A stretch of 64,000 nt of DNA. It comes from Dyella lipolytica. Its GTDB lineage: Bacteria > Pseudomonadota > Gammaproteobacteria > Xanthomonadales > Rhodanobacteraceae. A model generated the notes under the pieces. It saw nothing but the letters and a program-made list of their open reading frames with translations. It did not search any database and was not told the origin of the DNA. Below, piece by piece: positions 45,048-55,359 of the stretch (its first letter is position 1; every line of letters begins with the position of its first letter). The stretch spans positions 1 through 64,000 of the forward strand of contig NZ_BSNQ01000002.1 in NCBI RefSeq assembly GCF_030160075.1, given 5' to 3'. Both the position numbers and the translations under genes were made by a program.

Positions 45048-46778
45048 ATGACGGATCGTACGGAGCATGTCCGCATGTCGCGTTACGTTTCGGTCGTGAG
45101 GGTTCTAGCGTGCTTGGCATGCGCCGCGTGCTTGGGCTGCTTGCCCGGTTGCGCATCGATGAGCGGCGGGCGCGTTTCCCAACGCTCTGCCGACGCATTG
45201 CTCGAGAAGGCGCACACCTGGCAGGCGCAGGCCATCCGGGGCCAATCTGCGCGGACTCAAGCGGAGGCATGGATACATTGCGCAACGCTGGCGCATGACG
45301 CCATGGCTGCCGAAAAGGCGACGACGCAAACAGCGGCCGCGCTGCTTGCCACGCAATGCAGTCGCGCCTACTTCGATCTTGTGGCGCAAGGCGGCCCTAT
45401 CGGCGTGACAGTAGGGCCGTCGTCACCGGGAGGCGTCGCGATCCACGTCGAATTCCGAGGCGTGCCCGATAGCCTCGGTAACAGCGTCTACCTGGAGCCT
45501 GCCGACCAGGTGCCGATGGAAGCTTTGAATGGCGTTCGCTATCAGCATTCCGGGTTCGGTGTGGCGCTTGTCGCGTTCGCACTGCCTTGTTCCGATCGAC
45601 CCATCTGCCATCTTTATCCGCCGGAGGGCGTGTTTCGGCCAGTGACCATGTGGCTGGAGGCGCCAGCTGATCCCAAGCATCACGACGACACACCCGTTCT
45701 GGTGCTGCAGAACACCGTGCTTCAACCCGAACACGTCGCGGGCAGCAACCACTATGCGCTTGCCGAAGATCGGTCGGCCCCTTATGCGCAGCTGCTGGAG
45801 CGATCGCGACTAAAGCGATTGGCGTGGTGGGGCATGATCGGCGGAGCGGAACTGGGCAAGCGATCAGGTTTGTTTCTGTTGGACGACTACGATCCGAACA
45901 AGACGCCCATCATCATGATTCATGGCCTCGGCAGCAGTCCGGTGATCTGGGCGCGGTTGAGCAACGCGATCATGGGCGACCCGGAACTTCATCGGCGCTA
46001 CCAGATCTGGCACATCGTCTATCAGTCCAACGCGCCGTTGCTGGTGGAGCGTTATCGCGTCCAGCACTACATCGATGGAGCCTGGGCCATCCTCGATCCG
46101 GACGGTCATGCACACGCAAGGCAAGGTGTCGTGCTGATCGGGCACAGCATGGGTGGTGTGATTGCGCGTTTGCTGTGCGCGCAAAGCACGCCAGCCGTGT
46201 GGGATGCGGCGTTTTCCGTGCCTGTTGAAAATCTGCATGCCGATGCGACCGATCTGACCGCGCTCCGCAGAGTTTTCCAGTTCAAGCCCTACCCCGGCGT
46301 CGATGAGATCATCTTCATGGCCGCGCCACAGCGCGGAAGCCCGTCTGCAGAAGGATTGCTGGGGCGTTTGGTGGGGCTGCTGGCGTGGCGAAACATCGAG
46401 GAACTGGCGGGATTCGCCCGCATCGCCGTCGAGAATCCGAAAGCCATTCAGCCCGTGGTTCTATCCATGCTCCAAACGGGCCGCATCACAAGCATCACTA
46501 GCCTGCGACCCGACGAGCCCGTCACGCTTGCGGACGAAAAGCTGATGCCCGCGGCCGGCGTGCGCTACGACACGATTGCCGGCGTTCTTCCGGGCGTAAA
46601 GCCGCCGGGAGACGGCTACGTGCCATTAAGCAGCGCGCTGCTGCCCGGTTCCACCACGACATTGATTATTCACTCCAACCACCAGGTGCCGATGAAGCCC
46701 GAGGCAATCGCAGATGCGTTGAAAATCCTGCGTGAGCACGACGCGACCCACGATGCGTTGAGCAGTGCACCGCCTTAG
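45048..46778 (+). CDS. alpha/beta hydrolase lipoprotein
   Basis: A 576-residue lipoprotein with a signal-like N terminus and an LPGC lipobox near residue 35. An N-terminal region of unknown fold (about 40-270) precedes an alpha/beta hydrolase domain with nucleophile S367 in GHSMGG and upstream IIMIHGLGSSP as oxyanion loop. It could be a lipase or esterase acting at the outer membrane. AAGG precedes ATG 45048; GTG 45045 and ATG 45075 are alternatives. Confidence 0.85.
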   Translation: MTDRTEHVRMSRYVSVVRVLACLACAACLGCLPGCASMSGGRVSQRSADALLEKAHTWQAQAIRGQSARTQAEAWIHCATLAHDAMAAEKATTQTAAALLATQCSRAYFDLVAQGGPIGVTVGPSSPGGVAIHVEFRGVPDSLGNSVYLEPADQVPMEALNGVRYQHSGFGVALVAFALPCSDRPICHLYPPEGVFRPVTMWLEAPADPKHHDDTPVLVLQNTVLQPEHVAGSNHYALAEDRSAPYAQLLERSRLKRLAWWGMIGGAELGKRSGLFLLDDYDPNKTPIIMIHGLGSSPVIWARLSNAIMGDPELHRRYQIWHIVYQSNAPLLVERYRVQHYIDGAWAILDPDGHAHARQGVVLIGHSMGGVIARLLCAQSTPAVWDAAFSVPVENLHADATDLTALRRVFQFKPYPGVDEIIFMAAPQRGSPSAEGLLGRLVGLLAWRNIEELAGFARIAVENPKAIQPVVLSMLQTGRITSITSLRPDEPVTLADEKLMPAAGVRYDTIAGVLPGVKPPGDGYVPLSSALLPGSTTTLIIHSNHQVPMKPEAIADALKILREHDATHDALSSAPP

Positions 46779-47045
46779 CGTTTAGTAGTGCAAGGCGTTG
46801 CTGCAGTTCTGTGTGTCCGCGTCGCAAAGGCCTGGACGAGCCCGGGCCCGCCAGCATGGCTCTGATAGGTAGTAAGTAGGCTGGTACCGATCGTCATACT
46901 GGTCAGGCGGAAGTTGCCGATGCAAACCGGCCGTGAGGCGCAACCATAAGAGACTGACGAAATCTAAACGTTCTGTGAACTTATCAAGGTCCACATTGGT
47001 GCCAGGGGAGCTTCAACAGCTCATGCGATAGACCGGGGTACGTTC
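46779..47045. other. intergenic region upstream of the DUF4142 gene
   Basis: A 267-nt gap. A leftward open frame of 70 codons (46782-46994) has no recognisable family and no clear ribosome site. A short inverted repeat GAGCT-tcaac-AGCTC lies just before the DUF4142 start. I see no RNA gene. Confidence 0.4.
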
Positions 47046-47681
47046 ATGCGCATTGCTCATTCAATCAGTTTCGTGGTGGTTTCGTTAGCGATGATGTGGC
47101 TGACGCTGGCTTCCGGTGTTACTCACGCATCCGATAGCGATCCACTGAACGCTGAAGAGCAAGCGTTCCTGACCCGGGCCATGTCGGACAACGCCGTTCA
47201 GTTGGCGATGGCCAAACTGGCGCTGGCGAAATCGAAGAATCCCCAGATCATCGAGTTGGCCAATGCCATCGTCAACGAGCGGCTGGCTCTCGATCAGGAG
47301 CTGGTAGCGCTTGCCTCCGGTTCGATCGATAAAACTGCCTTGCAGCGTGATGCGGCCGACAATCACCGGATAGCTGCCTTGCAGTCTTTGAATGGCGATG
47401 CCTTCGACAAAACCTTCACCGGTCTGCTGGTGCGGGATCATTGCGAGATCATTTCCGCCTACGAAGCGATGAAGGTCACCTCGACCCACGAAACACTCAA
47501 AGCCATGGCACACAACGCGGTGCCGGCACTGCAGGGCAATCTGACGATAGCGCTTGCTGTCCTGAGATCCGGAAGCTGGAAGCCGGTGTCTCATCAGGAA
47601 GCGTTGACGAGCGCCGATGAGCATTCGTCGAAGATGCCGGCCTACTGGGAACCCATTTCGATCGTCACGGCGCCGTGGTAA
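47046..47681 (+). CDS. exported DUF4142-like protein
   Basis: A 211-residue protein with a signal peptide (about 1-28, ending THAS). The body resembles the ferritin-like helical DUF4142 family: an N-terminal AEEQAFLTRAMSDNAVQLAMAK and a later HCEIISAYEAMK helix. The family has no firm function. It has its own transcription context: 267 nt upstream, 448 nt downstream. Confidence 0.8.
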   Translation: MRIAHSISFVVVSLAMMWLTLASGVTHASDSDPLNAEEQAFLTRAMSDNAVQLAMAKLALAKSKNPQIIELANAIVNERLALDQELVALASGSIDKTALQRDAADNHRIAALQSLNGDAFDKTFTGLLVRDHCEIISAYEAMKVTSTHETLKAMAHNAVPALQGNLTIALAVLRSGSWKPVSHQEALTSADEHSSKMPAYWEPISIVTAPW

Positions 47682-48129
47682 AGCGGCTCGACTGACACAT
47701 CGATCATCGCGCGATAGGCACAAGCCTGCATTGCTCCGGCAAGCGCCTATATCGAACCTTCTTACTACCTGTGAGTTCGTCGCCCTGACGAACTGAACGC
47801 CTCTGCGTGAGATCCGCACAGGCAATAAACGCGTTCGTCGACATCGTCACTGCACCGCATCATGCGCATGCGTGATGTGCGTGCATTTTCTTCCAATGAA
47901 TACGTATGCATACGCTGGTTGCTGCACTGCGATGCTTTCTACTATGCGCCGCACTAGCCGCCGAACAGCCAATACTGCGTCCGTGACGCAGCTTCCATGG
48001 GGATCGATTTGGCCTTCCAAACAACGGCGATAGCGCAGGTTGTTACGCCTGCCATGCACGGCTTCATGGAAGAAGCACACCCCGCTGTTGCACCTCTTCT
48101 TCCACCAAGCAAGATGGAGGCAAACCCTA
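47682..48129. promoter_or_regulatory. long upstream region of the isoamylase gene
   Basis: A 448-nt non-coding gap. It contains a perfect 12-bp palindrome CGTATGCATACG (47903-47914), and a looser CATCA/TGATG inverted repeat around 47856-47875. Both could be operators for a sugar-responsive regulator. GGAGG lies 11 nt before the isoamylase ATG. Confidence 0.45.
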
Positions 48130-50487
48130 ATGAAGTGTCCGAAGATTTTCGCCGCGTTGCTGATCTGCGCCGGTCTTGCCGGTGCACCGATCATGCCCGC
48201 TCATGCATCGATCGACAGCATGAGCCTTGGCGCCAGCTATAACGCGCAAAAGACCCAGATTACCTTTCGGGTCTATTCCGCCAACGCCACTAACATGATG
48301 TTGTACCTGTACAACGCCGGTTACGGCGCGCAGGAATCTGCGACCTACACGCTGAGTTCGGTCGGCAACGGTGTCTGGCAAGTGGTCGTTCCCGTATCAG
48401 CCATTCAAGGGGCAGGCATTACCGGCACGGTCTACTACGGTTATCGCGCGTGGGGTCCGAACTGGACGTACAGCGCGAGCTGGACAAAGGGCTCTTCCGT
48501 CGGCTTCATTTCGGATGTCGATGCCAACGGCAATCGCTTCAATCCGAACAAGCTGTTGATCGACCCTTACGCGCTGGAAATCAGCCAGGACCCGCTCAAT
48601 ACCCAGAATCAGGACAACGCTATCTTTGCGACAGGCGCCACCGTCGACTCCGCTTTTGGAAAGGCTTACCGGTTGATCGATAGTGGCACTTATGCACCTA
48701 AGGGCATCGTCTTGGCGCCTAGCGGGCAAAGCACCGGCACCAAGCCGACTCGCGCGCAGAAGGATGATGTCATTTACGAAGTGAATGTTCGCGGCTTCAC
48801 CAAACAGGACCCGAGCATTGCTACGCAGTATCAGGGCACTTATTACGGCGCCGGACTCAAGGCGAGTTATCTCGCAAGCCTTGGCGTTACCGCCGTCGAA
48901 TTTCTGCCTATCCAGGAAACGCAGAACGACGCGAACGACGTCGTTCCGAATTCGGATGCCAACCAGAATTACTGGGGCTACATGACCGAAGACTTCTTGG
49001 CGCCGGATCGCCACTATGCCTACAACAAAGCGCCGGGCGGCCCGACCGCCGAGTTCCAGGCGATGGTGCAGGCTTTCCACAATGCCGGCATCAAGGTGTA
49101 CATGGATGTGGTCTACAACCACACTGCCGAAGGTGGTTTGTGGACCAGTTCCGACCCCACCACGGCGACCCTGATTTCCTGGCGCGGCCTGGACAACGCG
49201 ACCTACTACGAGCTCGACTCGACCAATCAGCTCTTTTACGACAACACCGGCATCGGCGCCAACTACAACACATACAACACCGTCGCCCAGAACCTGATCG
49301 TCGATTCGCTCGCCTATTGGAACAATACGATGGGCGTCGATGGTTTTCGCTTCGACGAAGGCCCCATCTTGGGCAACAGTTGCTTGAATGGCGCTGCGAA
49401 AGCCGCGGCACCGAACTGTCCCAACGGCGGCTTCAACTTCGACGCGTCGGATTCGAACGTCGCGATCAATCGCATCCTCCATGAATTCACCGTGCGTCCG
49501 GCTGCAGGCGGCAGCGGGGTAGACCTCTATGCCGAACCGTGGGCCGCGAGCGGCACCGGCAACTACCAACAGGGCGGCTTCCCCGCCGGTTGGTCCGAAT
49601 GGAACGGCACCTTCCGCGACAGTTTGCGCCAGGCGCAGAATGAGCTCGGCAACATGACCATCTCCATCGGTCAGGATGCGAACGATTTCTCCGGCTCATC
49701 CAACTTTTTCCAGGCCAGCGGTCGCTCGCCGTGGAACTCCACCAACTTCATCGACATCCACGATGGCCTGACGCTCAACGACGTCTATTCCTGCAACGGC
49801 TCCAACAACAGCCAGGCATGGCCTTACGGTCCGTCCGACGGTGGCATCAGCAACAACTACAGCTGGGATCAGGGCGTGTCGGCCGGTACGGGCAGTGCTT
49901 ACGATCAGCGCCGCGCCGCGCGCACCGGCCTGGCGTTCGTGATGTTGTCCGCAGGCACGCCGATGATGCAGGGCGGCGACGAACACTTGCGCACGCTTCA
50001 ATGCAACAACAACGCGTACAACCTCGACTCCACCGCCAACTGGTTGAACTACAGCTGGAACACCAACCAGACGAACTTCTATAACTTTGCACAGCGCTTG
50101 ATCGCATTCCGCCTTGCGCACCCTGCATTGCGTCCGGTCACCTGGTACACCTCCAGCCAGGTCGTCTGGTACGAACCCAGCGGCGCTGTCGCTACCAGCA
50201 GCTATTGGAACAACACCAGCAACTACGCCATTGCCTACACCGTCGATGGTGCATCGTTCGGTGACGCCAATTCGATGTACATCGCCTATAACGGCTGGTC
50301 CGGTAGCGTCACCTTCACCCTGCCGCCGCCGCCCACCGGCACAAACTGGTATCGCGTTACGGATACCTGCAATTGGAACGACGGCGCCAATACCTTTGTT
50401 ACGCCGGGCAACGAGACGTTGATTGGTGGCGGTGGCACCACGTATGGCCAGTGCGGACAGTCGTTGTTACTGCTTATCTCGAAGTGA
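48130..50487 (+). CDS. secreted isoamylase, glycogen/starch debranching enzyme (GH13)
   Basis: A 785-residue secreted enzyme that cleaves alpha-1,6 branches. A signal peptide (about 1-26) precedes a beta-sandwich N domain and a (beta/alpha)8 catalytic domain. Catalytic residues are D409 in GFRFDE, E469 in LYAEPWA and D545 in IHDGLT, matching D375/E435/D510 of Pseudomonas amyloderamosa isoamylase with a constant offset for the signal. Overall sequence, including GADLK... DDVIYEVNVRGFT and NDANDVVPNSDANQ, closely follows that enzyme. Start 48130 has GGAGG; the frame is open to 48040. Confidence 0.95.
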   Translation: MKCPKIFAALLICAGLAGAPIMPAHASIDSMSLGASYNAQKTQITFRVYSANATNMMLYLYNAGYGAQESATYTLSSVGNGVWQVVVPVSAIQGAGITGTVYYGYRAWGPNWTYSASWTKGSSVGFISDVDANGNRFNPNKLLIDPYALEISQDPLNTQNQDNAIFATGATVDSAFGKAYRLIDSGTYAPKGIVLAPSGQSTGTKPTRAQKDDVIYEVNVRGFTKQDPSIATQYQGTYYGAGLKASYLASLGVTAVEFLPIQETQNDANDVVPNSDANQNYWGYMTEDFLAPDRHYAYNKAPGGPTAEFQAMVQAFHNAGIKVYMDVVYNHTAEGGLWTSSDPTTATLISWRGLDNATYYELDSTNQLFYDNTGIGANYNTYNTVAQNLIVDSLAYWNNTMGVDGFRFDEGPILGNSCLNGAAKAAAPNCPNGGFNFDASDSNVAINRILHEFTVRPAAGGSGVDLYAEPWAASGTGNYQQGGFPAGWSEWNGTFRDSLRQAQNELGNMTISIGQDANDFSGSSNFFQASGRSPWNSTNFIDIHDGLTLNDVYSCNGSNNSQAWPYGPSDGGISNNYSWDQGVSAGTGSAYDQRRAARTGLAFVMLSAGTPMMQGGDEHLRTLQCNNNAYNLDSTANWLNYSWNTNQTNFYNFAQRLIAFRLAHPALRPVTWYTSSQVVWYEPSGAVATSSYWNNTSNYAIAYTVDGASFGDANSMYIAYNGWSGSVTFTLPPPPTGTNWYRVTDTCNWNDGANTFVTPGNETLIGGGGTTYGQCGQSLLLLISK

Positions 50488-50498
50488 CAAATATGGAC

Positions 50499-50538
50499 GG
50501 CGGAAGTAGTTGGGTCTCATCGCTTAACTATTTCCGCC
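50499..50538 (+). terminator. hairpin after isoamylase gene
   Basis: GGCGGAAGTAGTT (50499-50511) and AACTATTTCCGCC (50526-50538) form a 13-bp stem with one G-U pair and a 14-nt loop, 11 nt after the stop. Only a short T-rich stretch follows. Confidence 0.55.
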
Positions 50539-50716
50539 TCCTTGATCCGAACCGACAAATTAGCTTGCGCCAAACTGACATCAGCAAGGCGCAAGTGACT
50601 TTTCTGCCCGCAAATGACTTGCAAAACGGGGCATTCGCCTATGCCAGACGATTGCACCCCGGGACTTTTTGGTCCACATTCGGCCAGACGTAGGGTTAGG
50701 CAGCGTGAAATCGGGG

Positions 50717-51298
50717 ATGGAGAACAAGCGGGAGGGTGTGTCGATCGTTTCGTTGCCGGAGACCCCGGCCATCGACGTACGCACCAATACGCACAGTTTC
50801 GATGCCTTTATTCGCAGCCAGTTTCGCGGTTTGCTGCAGTTTCTGCGCGCGCGAACGGTCACCGAGCAGGATGCCGAAGACGCGGCGCAGGAGAGCATGA
50901 CCAAGCTGCTCCGTTATCGCGAATCGGAGCCACCTTCGGCTTGGAAACAGCTGCTTTATCGGATTGCGGTAAATGTGGCGAACGATCAGTTTCGAGTCGC
51001 CTTGACCCACCACAGCAAAGAACACGTTGCCCTCGACGGGTTGGACATCGCCGCGACAGGGCACTCGCCGGAGCAGCGCGCGGTGTATGAGCAACAGGTA
51101 GCGCACCTGACCAGGGCCATCCTGGAACTACCGCCCAAGTGCCAACGCGTCTACCTGCTGAAGCGGGTGCACGACATGAGCCACGCGCAGATCGCCGAGC
51201 GCTGCGGCATTTCGGTGAAGACCGTCGAGAAACACCTAGCTACCGCCCTCGCCCAGTTACGGCACAAGGTAGGCGAATCGTCGGCGGGCACGTTTTAA
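50717..51298 (+). CDS. ECF RNA polymerase sigma factor (FecI-like)
   Basis: Extracytoplasmic-function sigma factor of 193 residues. Region 2 includes FIRSQFRGLLQFLRAR and DAEDAAQESMTKLLRYRE; region 4 includes LPPKCQRVYLLKRVHDMSHAQIAERCGISVKTVEKHL split over about residues 135-172. The stop and the FecR gene start overlap by one base (TAATG), so they are coupled. GTG 50705 is an alternative start. It should direct transcription of the STN receptor and perhaps the peptidase nearby. Confidence 0.9.
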   Translation: MENKREGVSIVSLPETPAIDVRTNTHSFDAFIRSQFRGLLQFLRARTVTEQDAEDAAQESMTKLLRYRESEPPSAWKQLLYRIAVNVANDQFRVALTHHSKEHVALDGLDIAATGHSPEQRAVYEQQVAHLTRAILELPPKCQRVYLLKRVHDMSHAQIAERCGISVKTVEKHLATALAQLRHKVGESSAGTF

Positions 51299-52311
51299 TG
51301 AACATGGACAGGCGGAACACCGACGAGAACGCCAAGCTAGGCTCGTATGACGAGGCCGAGCACTGGTTTGTGCACCTTCTGGAATCCGGTTGTTCAGCCG
51401 ACGAACGCGCCGAATTCGAACGCTGGCGCGCCGCCGACCCGGCCCACGCGGCGGCTTATCGCGAAATCGAATTGCTGTGGAGACAGAGCAAGGAAGCGGT
51501 AAAGAACCCCGCCATCGTGGCCGCCGCGAGTCGGGCGCTGCGCCGTGAGCCTGAAACGCGTGCGCGGCGATACTGGTTTTTGCCGGCGATGGCGGCGGGC
51601 TTGGCCATCCTGGTCGCCGTGATTGTTTTACCGCGCTGGCTGGGAACCTCAGCCGATCCCGCCGGCATGACCTACACCACCACGCCCGGCCAGCAACAAA
51701 CCGTAGCGCTGAACGACGGTTCCACCATCATGCTGGATACCGACACCGAAGTGGTGGTTCGCTACAGTGCGCGCACGCGCCGCGTGGATCTATTGCACGG
51801 CCAAGCGCAATTTACCGTGCAAGGCAATCACGCGTGGCCATTTGTCGTGCATGCCCAGCATGGCACGGTGACCGCCGTCGGCACGCAATTCCAGGTACGC
51901 ATCAACGACGGCTGTACCGACGTCGCGTTGCTTAAAGGCAAGCTCGCCATCGCCACGGAATCACCCCATGGCACGCCGCAGAATGCATCGCTGATTGGCG
52001 GGCAAGGTCTGGCGTATGACGAGACGGGTCGCATCTCGCCACTGCATTCGATCGATCTGCAGATGGCGGGCGGCTGGACGCAAGGCAAGTTGTTTATTCA
52101 CGATTGGCGCTTACCCGATCTGCTCGCTGAGATGAACCGCTACAGCGCTACCAAACTACAGATCGGTGATCCGTCGCTGCAAGACATTCGCATCAGCGGC
52201 ATCTTCCGCACCAACAATCAGCAGGTCTTTCTGCAGCTTTTGCAGCAAGGCTGGCCGATCCACGCCAAGCGCCTCAGTGCCACGCAGATTGTGTTGCTGC
52301 GCAATCGCTAG
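51298..52311 (+). CDS. FecR-type anti-sigma regulator
   Basis: Inner-membrane sensor that binds the ECF sigma factor and signals from an outer-membrane receptor. The 337-residue protein has an N-terminal DUF4880-like cytoplasmic part (about 15-55, ending ...HAAAYREIELLW), a membrane segment near residues 97-115, a FecR domain (about 125-225, with LHGQAQFTVQ) and a C-terminal DUF4974-like (STN-interacting) domain (about 265-335). The family works with TonB receptors bearing STN domains, present at 55.4 kb. Confidence 0.9.
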   Translation: MNMDRRNTDENAKLGSYDEAEHWFVHLLESGCSADERAEFERWRAADPAHAAAYREIELLWRQSKEAVKNPAIVAAASRALRREPETRARRYWFLPAMAAGLAILVAVIVLPRWLGTSADPAGMTYTTTPGQQQTVALNDGSTIMLDTDTEVVVRYSARTRRVDLLHGQAQFTVQGNHAWPFVVHAQHGTVTAVGTQFQVRINDGCTDVALLKGKLAIATESPHGTPQNASLIGGQGLAYDETGRISPLHSIDLQMAGGWTQGKLFIHDWRLPDLLAEMNRYSATKLQIGDPSLQDIRISGIFRTNNQQVFLQLLQQGWPIHAKRLSATQIVLLRNR

Positions 52312-52583
52312 CTGTCGGCATTTCGCCAACCACGACGCAAAGAAGACACCTCACACCGCCCGTGGGTAGGGTTTTTGTGCCTGCACCCGTCTTATGGCAT
52401 GGCGGCGCTGCAGCATGGTTGACGTACAGGGACAGTTGGGGGCGTCAATCTCTGAGGAGCTTCGGGGGCCGCTAGACATTCCTGGTGAGTCGAGACGCCG
52501 TACGAGGGTGCGGTGATAACTACTACATGGGGCTTAGACGGCCGCATCGGTGTCGTCTGTCCCAAATTTACGGGAGTTCACTA

Positions 52584-55175
52584 ATGTCGAGCAGTATTCG
52601 TTTTTCGGGGAGTCGTAAATTGCTGCTGCCAGCTGCTTTGTCGCTGGCGTTGTCGTCCATGTCGGCGCAAGCCGGCAATACCTGGGTATCGACGCGCACG
52701 CATGCGGGCATTCAGACCAGCAGTGCGCATGTTTCCACGCTGGTGATGACGGGACATCCGTCGATCGATGCCTCGCAGATCATGCCGCTGGAACAGAGCA
52801 AGCCGCTGCATATCGAAGTCAGCTTGAATCTGCGTAATGTCGATCAGTTGCAGAGCTTTCTGCAGGCAGTGAATCAGCCGGGCAGCGCGAACTATCACCG
52901 TTTCCTGACGCCCGCTCAATTCAAGGCGCAGTACGCGCCGACCGATGCGCAAGTACAGGCCGTGGTCGCGCATCTGAAAGCAAACGGCTTCACCAACATC
53001 AAAGTGGCGCCGAACAACATGTTGGTGTCGGCTGACGGCAATGCCGCTCACGCCAATGCCGCGTTCAACGCCAACATGAAGACCTTCAGTTTCAAGGGCA
53101 AGCAGCACTTCGCCAATGCCTCCGATGTCACCGTGCCAGCAGCACTGGGCGGCATCGTGGACGGCGTGCTCGGCCTGCAGGATTACGTCAAACCGCACGT
53201 GATGTCGCACAAGATCAGTAGCGACGTTGCCAAGCCGCAGGCGGCGGGCAGCAATGTCGGACACCAGCCCACGGATTTCCCGAAGATCTACGACGTCGGC
53301 AGCACGCCTAGTGCTTCCAACACCACGGTCGGCATCATCACCTGGGGCGATATGACCCAGACGATTGCGGACTTGAATACCTTCACCAAGAATGCCGGTC
53401 TGGCCACGGTCAATACGGCAACGGTGGCAGGCGGTAGCGGCACACTGGCCAGTGACGGCGACGATGGCGAATGGGCGCTGGACAGCCAGGACATCACCGC
53501 CGTTTCCGGTGGCGTGAAGCAGCTGATTTTCTACGCCGCCATCAACGGCGACAGCCAGGACAGCCAGCTGACGGACGCCACCATCACCGCCGCCTACAAC
53601 AAAGCGGTGACCGACAATGTCGCCAAGGTCATCAACGTATCGCTGGGCGAAGACGAAACAGCGGCCAACAGCTCCGGCACCCAAGCGGCGGATGACAAGG
53701 TATTCGCTCAGGCGGTTGCGCAAGGCCAGACGTTCTCGGTCGCTGCCGGCGACGCGGGCGTGTATCAGTGGTCGAGCGATCCGACCGAAGGTGCACCCGG
53801 CTACATCGCCAATTCCAGCGGCACGGTGCAGATCGACCTGAGCCATTACGGCGTGAGCGAGCCGGCCACGTCGCCGAATGTCGTCGCCGTGGGTGGCACC
53901 ACACTTAGCACCACGGGTACCACCACGTGGGCCGGCGAAACGGTGTGGAACGAAGGCCTGGCGGCCGTCGATCCCAACAACAACGACAACAACGAACGTT
54001 TGTGGGCCACCGGCGGCGGCATCAGCCTGTTCGAGGCGGCACCGGCATGGCAGACCACGGCACTCGGTGCGTCGGTAACCAAGCGCGAATTGCCTGACGT
54101 GGCATTCGACGCGGCTTCGTCGACGGGCGCCATCATCGTTGCCAATGGCCAGACCGGTCAGCAGTACGGCGGTACCAGCCTTGCCTCACCGATCTTCGTC
54201 GGCATCTGGGCGCGTATCGAATCGGCCAACAGCAACTCGTTGGGTCTGCCGACGCAGAACATGTACAAATATTTCCCCACGGACGCGTCGCCGCTGCATG
54301 ACGTAACCTCGGGCAACAACGGTTACAACGGCTACGGCTATAACGCTGGCGCCGGTTACGACAACACCACGGGCTGGGGCAGCTTGGACATCAGCAAGTT
54401 CAACGCCTATGTCACCAAGTATTGGGGTGGTGCGCCGACGCCGACACCAACCCCAACACCAACACCGACGCCCACGCCAACACCGACGCCCACGCCAACG
54501 CCCACGCCTACTCCGACACCCACCCCAACACCGACGCCAACGCCAACGCCAACACCGACGCCCACACCATCGGGTCATCCGGTTGCCAATTTCGGTGACA
54601 CGGTAAGCGGCCTGACGGCGAACTTCACCAACAGCTCCACCGATACGGGCGGCACGATCAGCTCGGACGCGTGGAACTTCGGTGACGGCAGCACGTCCAC
54701 CTCGGCCAGCCCCAGCCACACCTATGCGGCGGCCGGTACCTATACGGTATCGCTGAAGGTGACGGACAACACCGGTGCGACCAACACCAAAACGGCGTCG
54801 GTCACAGTGACGAGCAGCGGTGGTGGTGGCGTATTCAGCAACAACAAGGCCGTGGTGATCAACGACAACGCCACCATCACCAGCAGCATCGCGGTGACCG
54901 GCGAGCCGGGCAACGCACCCTCGACCTTGAAGGTGCACGCCAACATCACGCACAACTGGTCGGGTGACCTGACGATCGAGATCGTCGCGCCAAACGGTGC
55001 CTATGCCGTGCTCCAGAACCCCGATTACGGCGATGACGGCAACATCAACACCACCTGGACGGTCAATGCATCCTCGGTGACGGCCAACGGTACCTGGAAA
55101 CTGAAGGTCATCGACAACGATCCTCAGTACTACGGCGACTACGGCACGCTCAACAACTGGAGCCTGACCTTCTAA
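52584..55175 (+). CDS. secreted S53 (sedolisin) peptidase with PT linker, PKD and P domains
   Basis: Acid-type serine-carboxyl endopeptidase of 863 residues. Order: signal peptide (about 1-27), activation propeptide (about 40-190), S53 catalytic domain (about 210-610), a linker of 22 Pro-Thr dipeptides (618-661), PKD domain (about 665-745) and C-terminal proprotein-convertase P domain (about 750-863). Catalytic E296/D300 (DGEWALD), oxyanion D390 (AAGDAG) and nucleophile S532 (GGTSLASP) are present. The P and PKD domains suggest binding to a substrate or surface. GGGAG precedes ATG 52584. Confidence 0.94.
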   Translation: MSSSIRFSGSRKLLLPAALSLALSSMSAQAGNTWVSTRTHAGIQTSSAHVSTLVMTGHPSIDASQIMPLEQSKPLHIEVSLNLRNVDQLQSFLQAVNQPGSANYHRFLTPAQFKAQYAPTDAQVQAVVAHLKANGFTNIKVAPNNMLVSADGNAAHANAAFNANMKTFSFKGKQHFANASDVTVPAALGGIVDGVLGLQDYVKPHVMSHKISSDVAKPQAAGSNVGHQPTDFPKIYDVGSTPSASNTTVGIITWGDMTQTIADLNTFTKNAGLATVNTATVAGGSGTLASDGDDGEWALDSQDITAVSGGVKQLIFYAAINGDSQDSQLTDATITAAYNKAVTDNVAKVINVSLGEDETAANSSGTQAADDKVFAQAVAQGQTFSVAAGDAGVYQWSSDPTEGAPGYIANSSGTVQIDLSHYGVSEPATSPNVVAVGGTTLSTTGTTTWAGETVWNEGLAAVDPNNNDNNERLWATGGGISLFEAAPAWQTTALGASVTKRELPDVAFDAASSTGAIIVANGQTGQQYGGTSLASPIFVGIWARIESANSNSLGLPTQNMYKYFPTDASPLHDVTSGNNGYNGYGYNAGAGYDNTTGWGSLDISKFNAYVTKYWGGAPTPTPTPTPTPTPTPTPTPTPTPTPTPTPTPTPTPTPTPTPTPTPSGHPVANFGDTVSGLTANFTNSSTDTGGTISSDAWNFGDGSTSTSASPSHTYAAAGTYTVSLKVTDNTGATNTKTASVTVTSSGGGGVFSNNKAVVINDNATITSSIAVTGEPGNAPSTLKVHANITHNWSGDLTIEIVAPNGAYAVLQNPDYGDDGNINTTWTVNASSVTANGTWKLKVIDNDPQYYGDYGTLNNWSLTF
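54435..54566 (+). repeat. hexanucleotide-type repeat coding 22 Pro-Thr units
   Basis: The 132-nt stretch is 22 copies of a CCN-ACN codon pair, with third bases varied. It codes an uninterrupted Pro-Thr linker between the S53 catalytic and PKD domains. Every unit is 6 nt, so slippage would change linker length without a frame shift. Confidence 0.95.
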
Positions 55176-55225
55176 GCCTGTATCCCGTGTTTGTCGGCGC
55201 GCAGGGACGCGTGCCAAGGAAGGCA

Positions 55226-55257
55226 AAAGCCCGGCTTTCTATGGCCGGGCTTTTTTT
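55226..55257 (+). terminator. rho-independent terminator of the S53 peptidase gene
   Basis: AAAGCCCGGC (55226-55235) and GCCGGGCTTT (55244-55253) form a perfect 10-bp stem with an 8-nt loop, followed by a T run to 55257. It lies 51 nt after the stop, so the receptor gene downstream must have its own promoter. Confidence 0.92.
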
Positions 55258-55359
55258 ATGGGCTTTCTGAAACCGCACCTTGCCCTATGATCGAGGTGCC
55301 GGATGCGGGTTGACCCGCGATCCACACGTTCGAGAGAAAGATGGGGGTGGAAGATAGGA

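Noticed and set aside
44064-45068. 334-codon leftward frame over the end of the aldehyde dehydrogenase gene
   Set aside because: It is mostly antisense to the dehydrogenase coding region, and the part beyond it shows no family pattern.
46782-46994. 70-codon leftward frame before the DUF4142 gene
   Set aside because: No ribosome site, no recognisable motif and untypical composition.
52369-52395. ECF-type promoter (GGGTTTTT then CGTCTTA) before the S53 peptidase gene
   Set aside because: The two parts are about 13 nt apart or less, too close for known ECF spacing, and no second copy is seen before the receptor gene.
54435-54566. CRISPR-like or tandem non-coding repeat
   Set aside because: The repeats are in frame, have no spacers and code the Pro-Thr linker of the peptidase.
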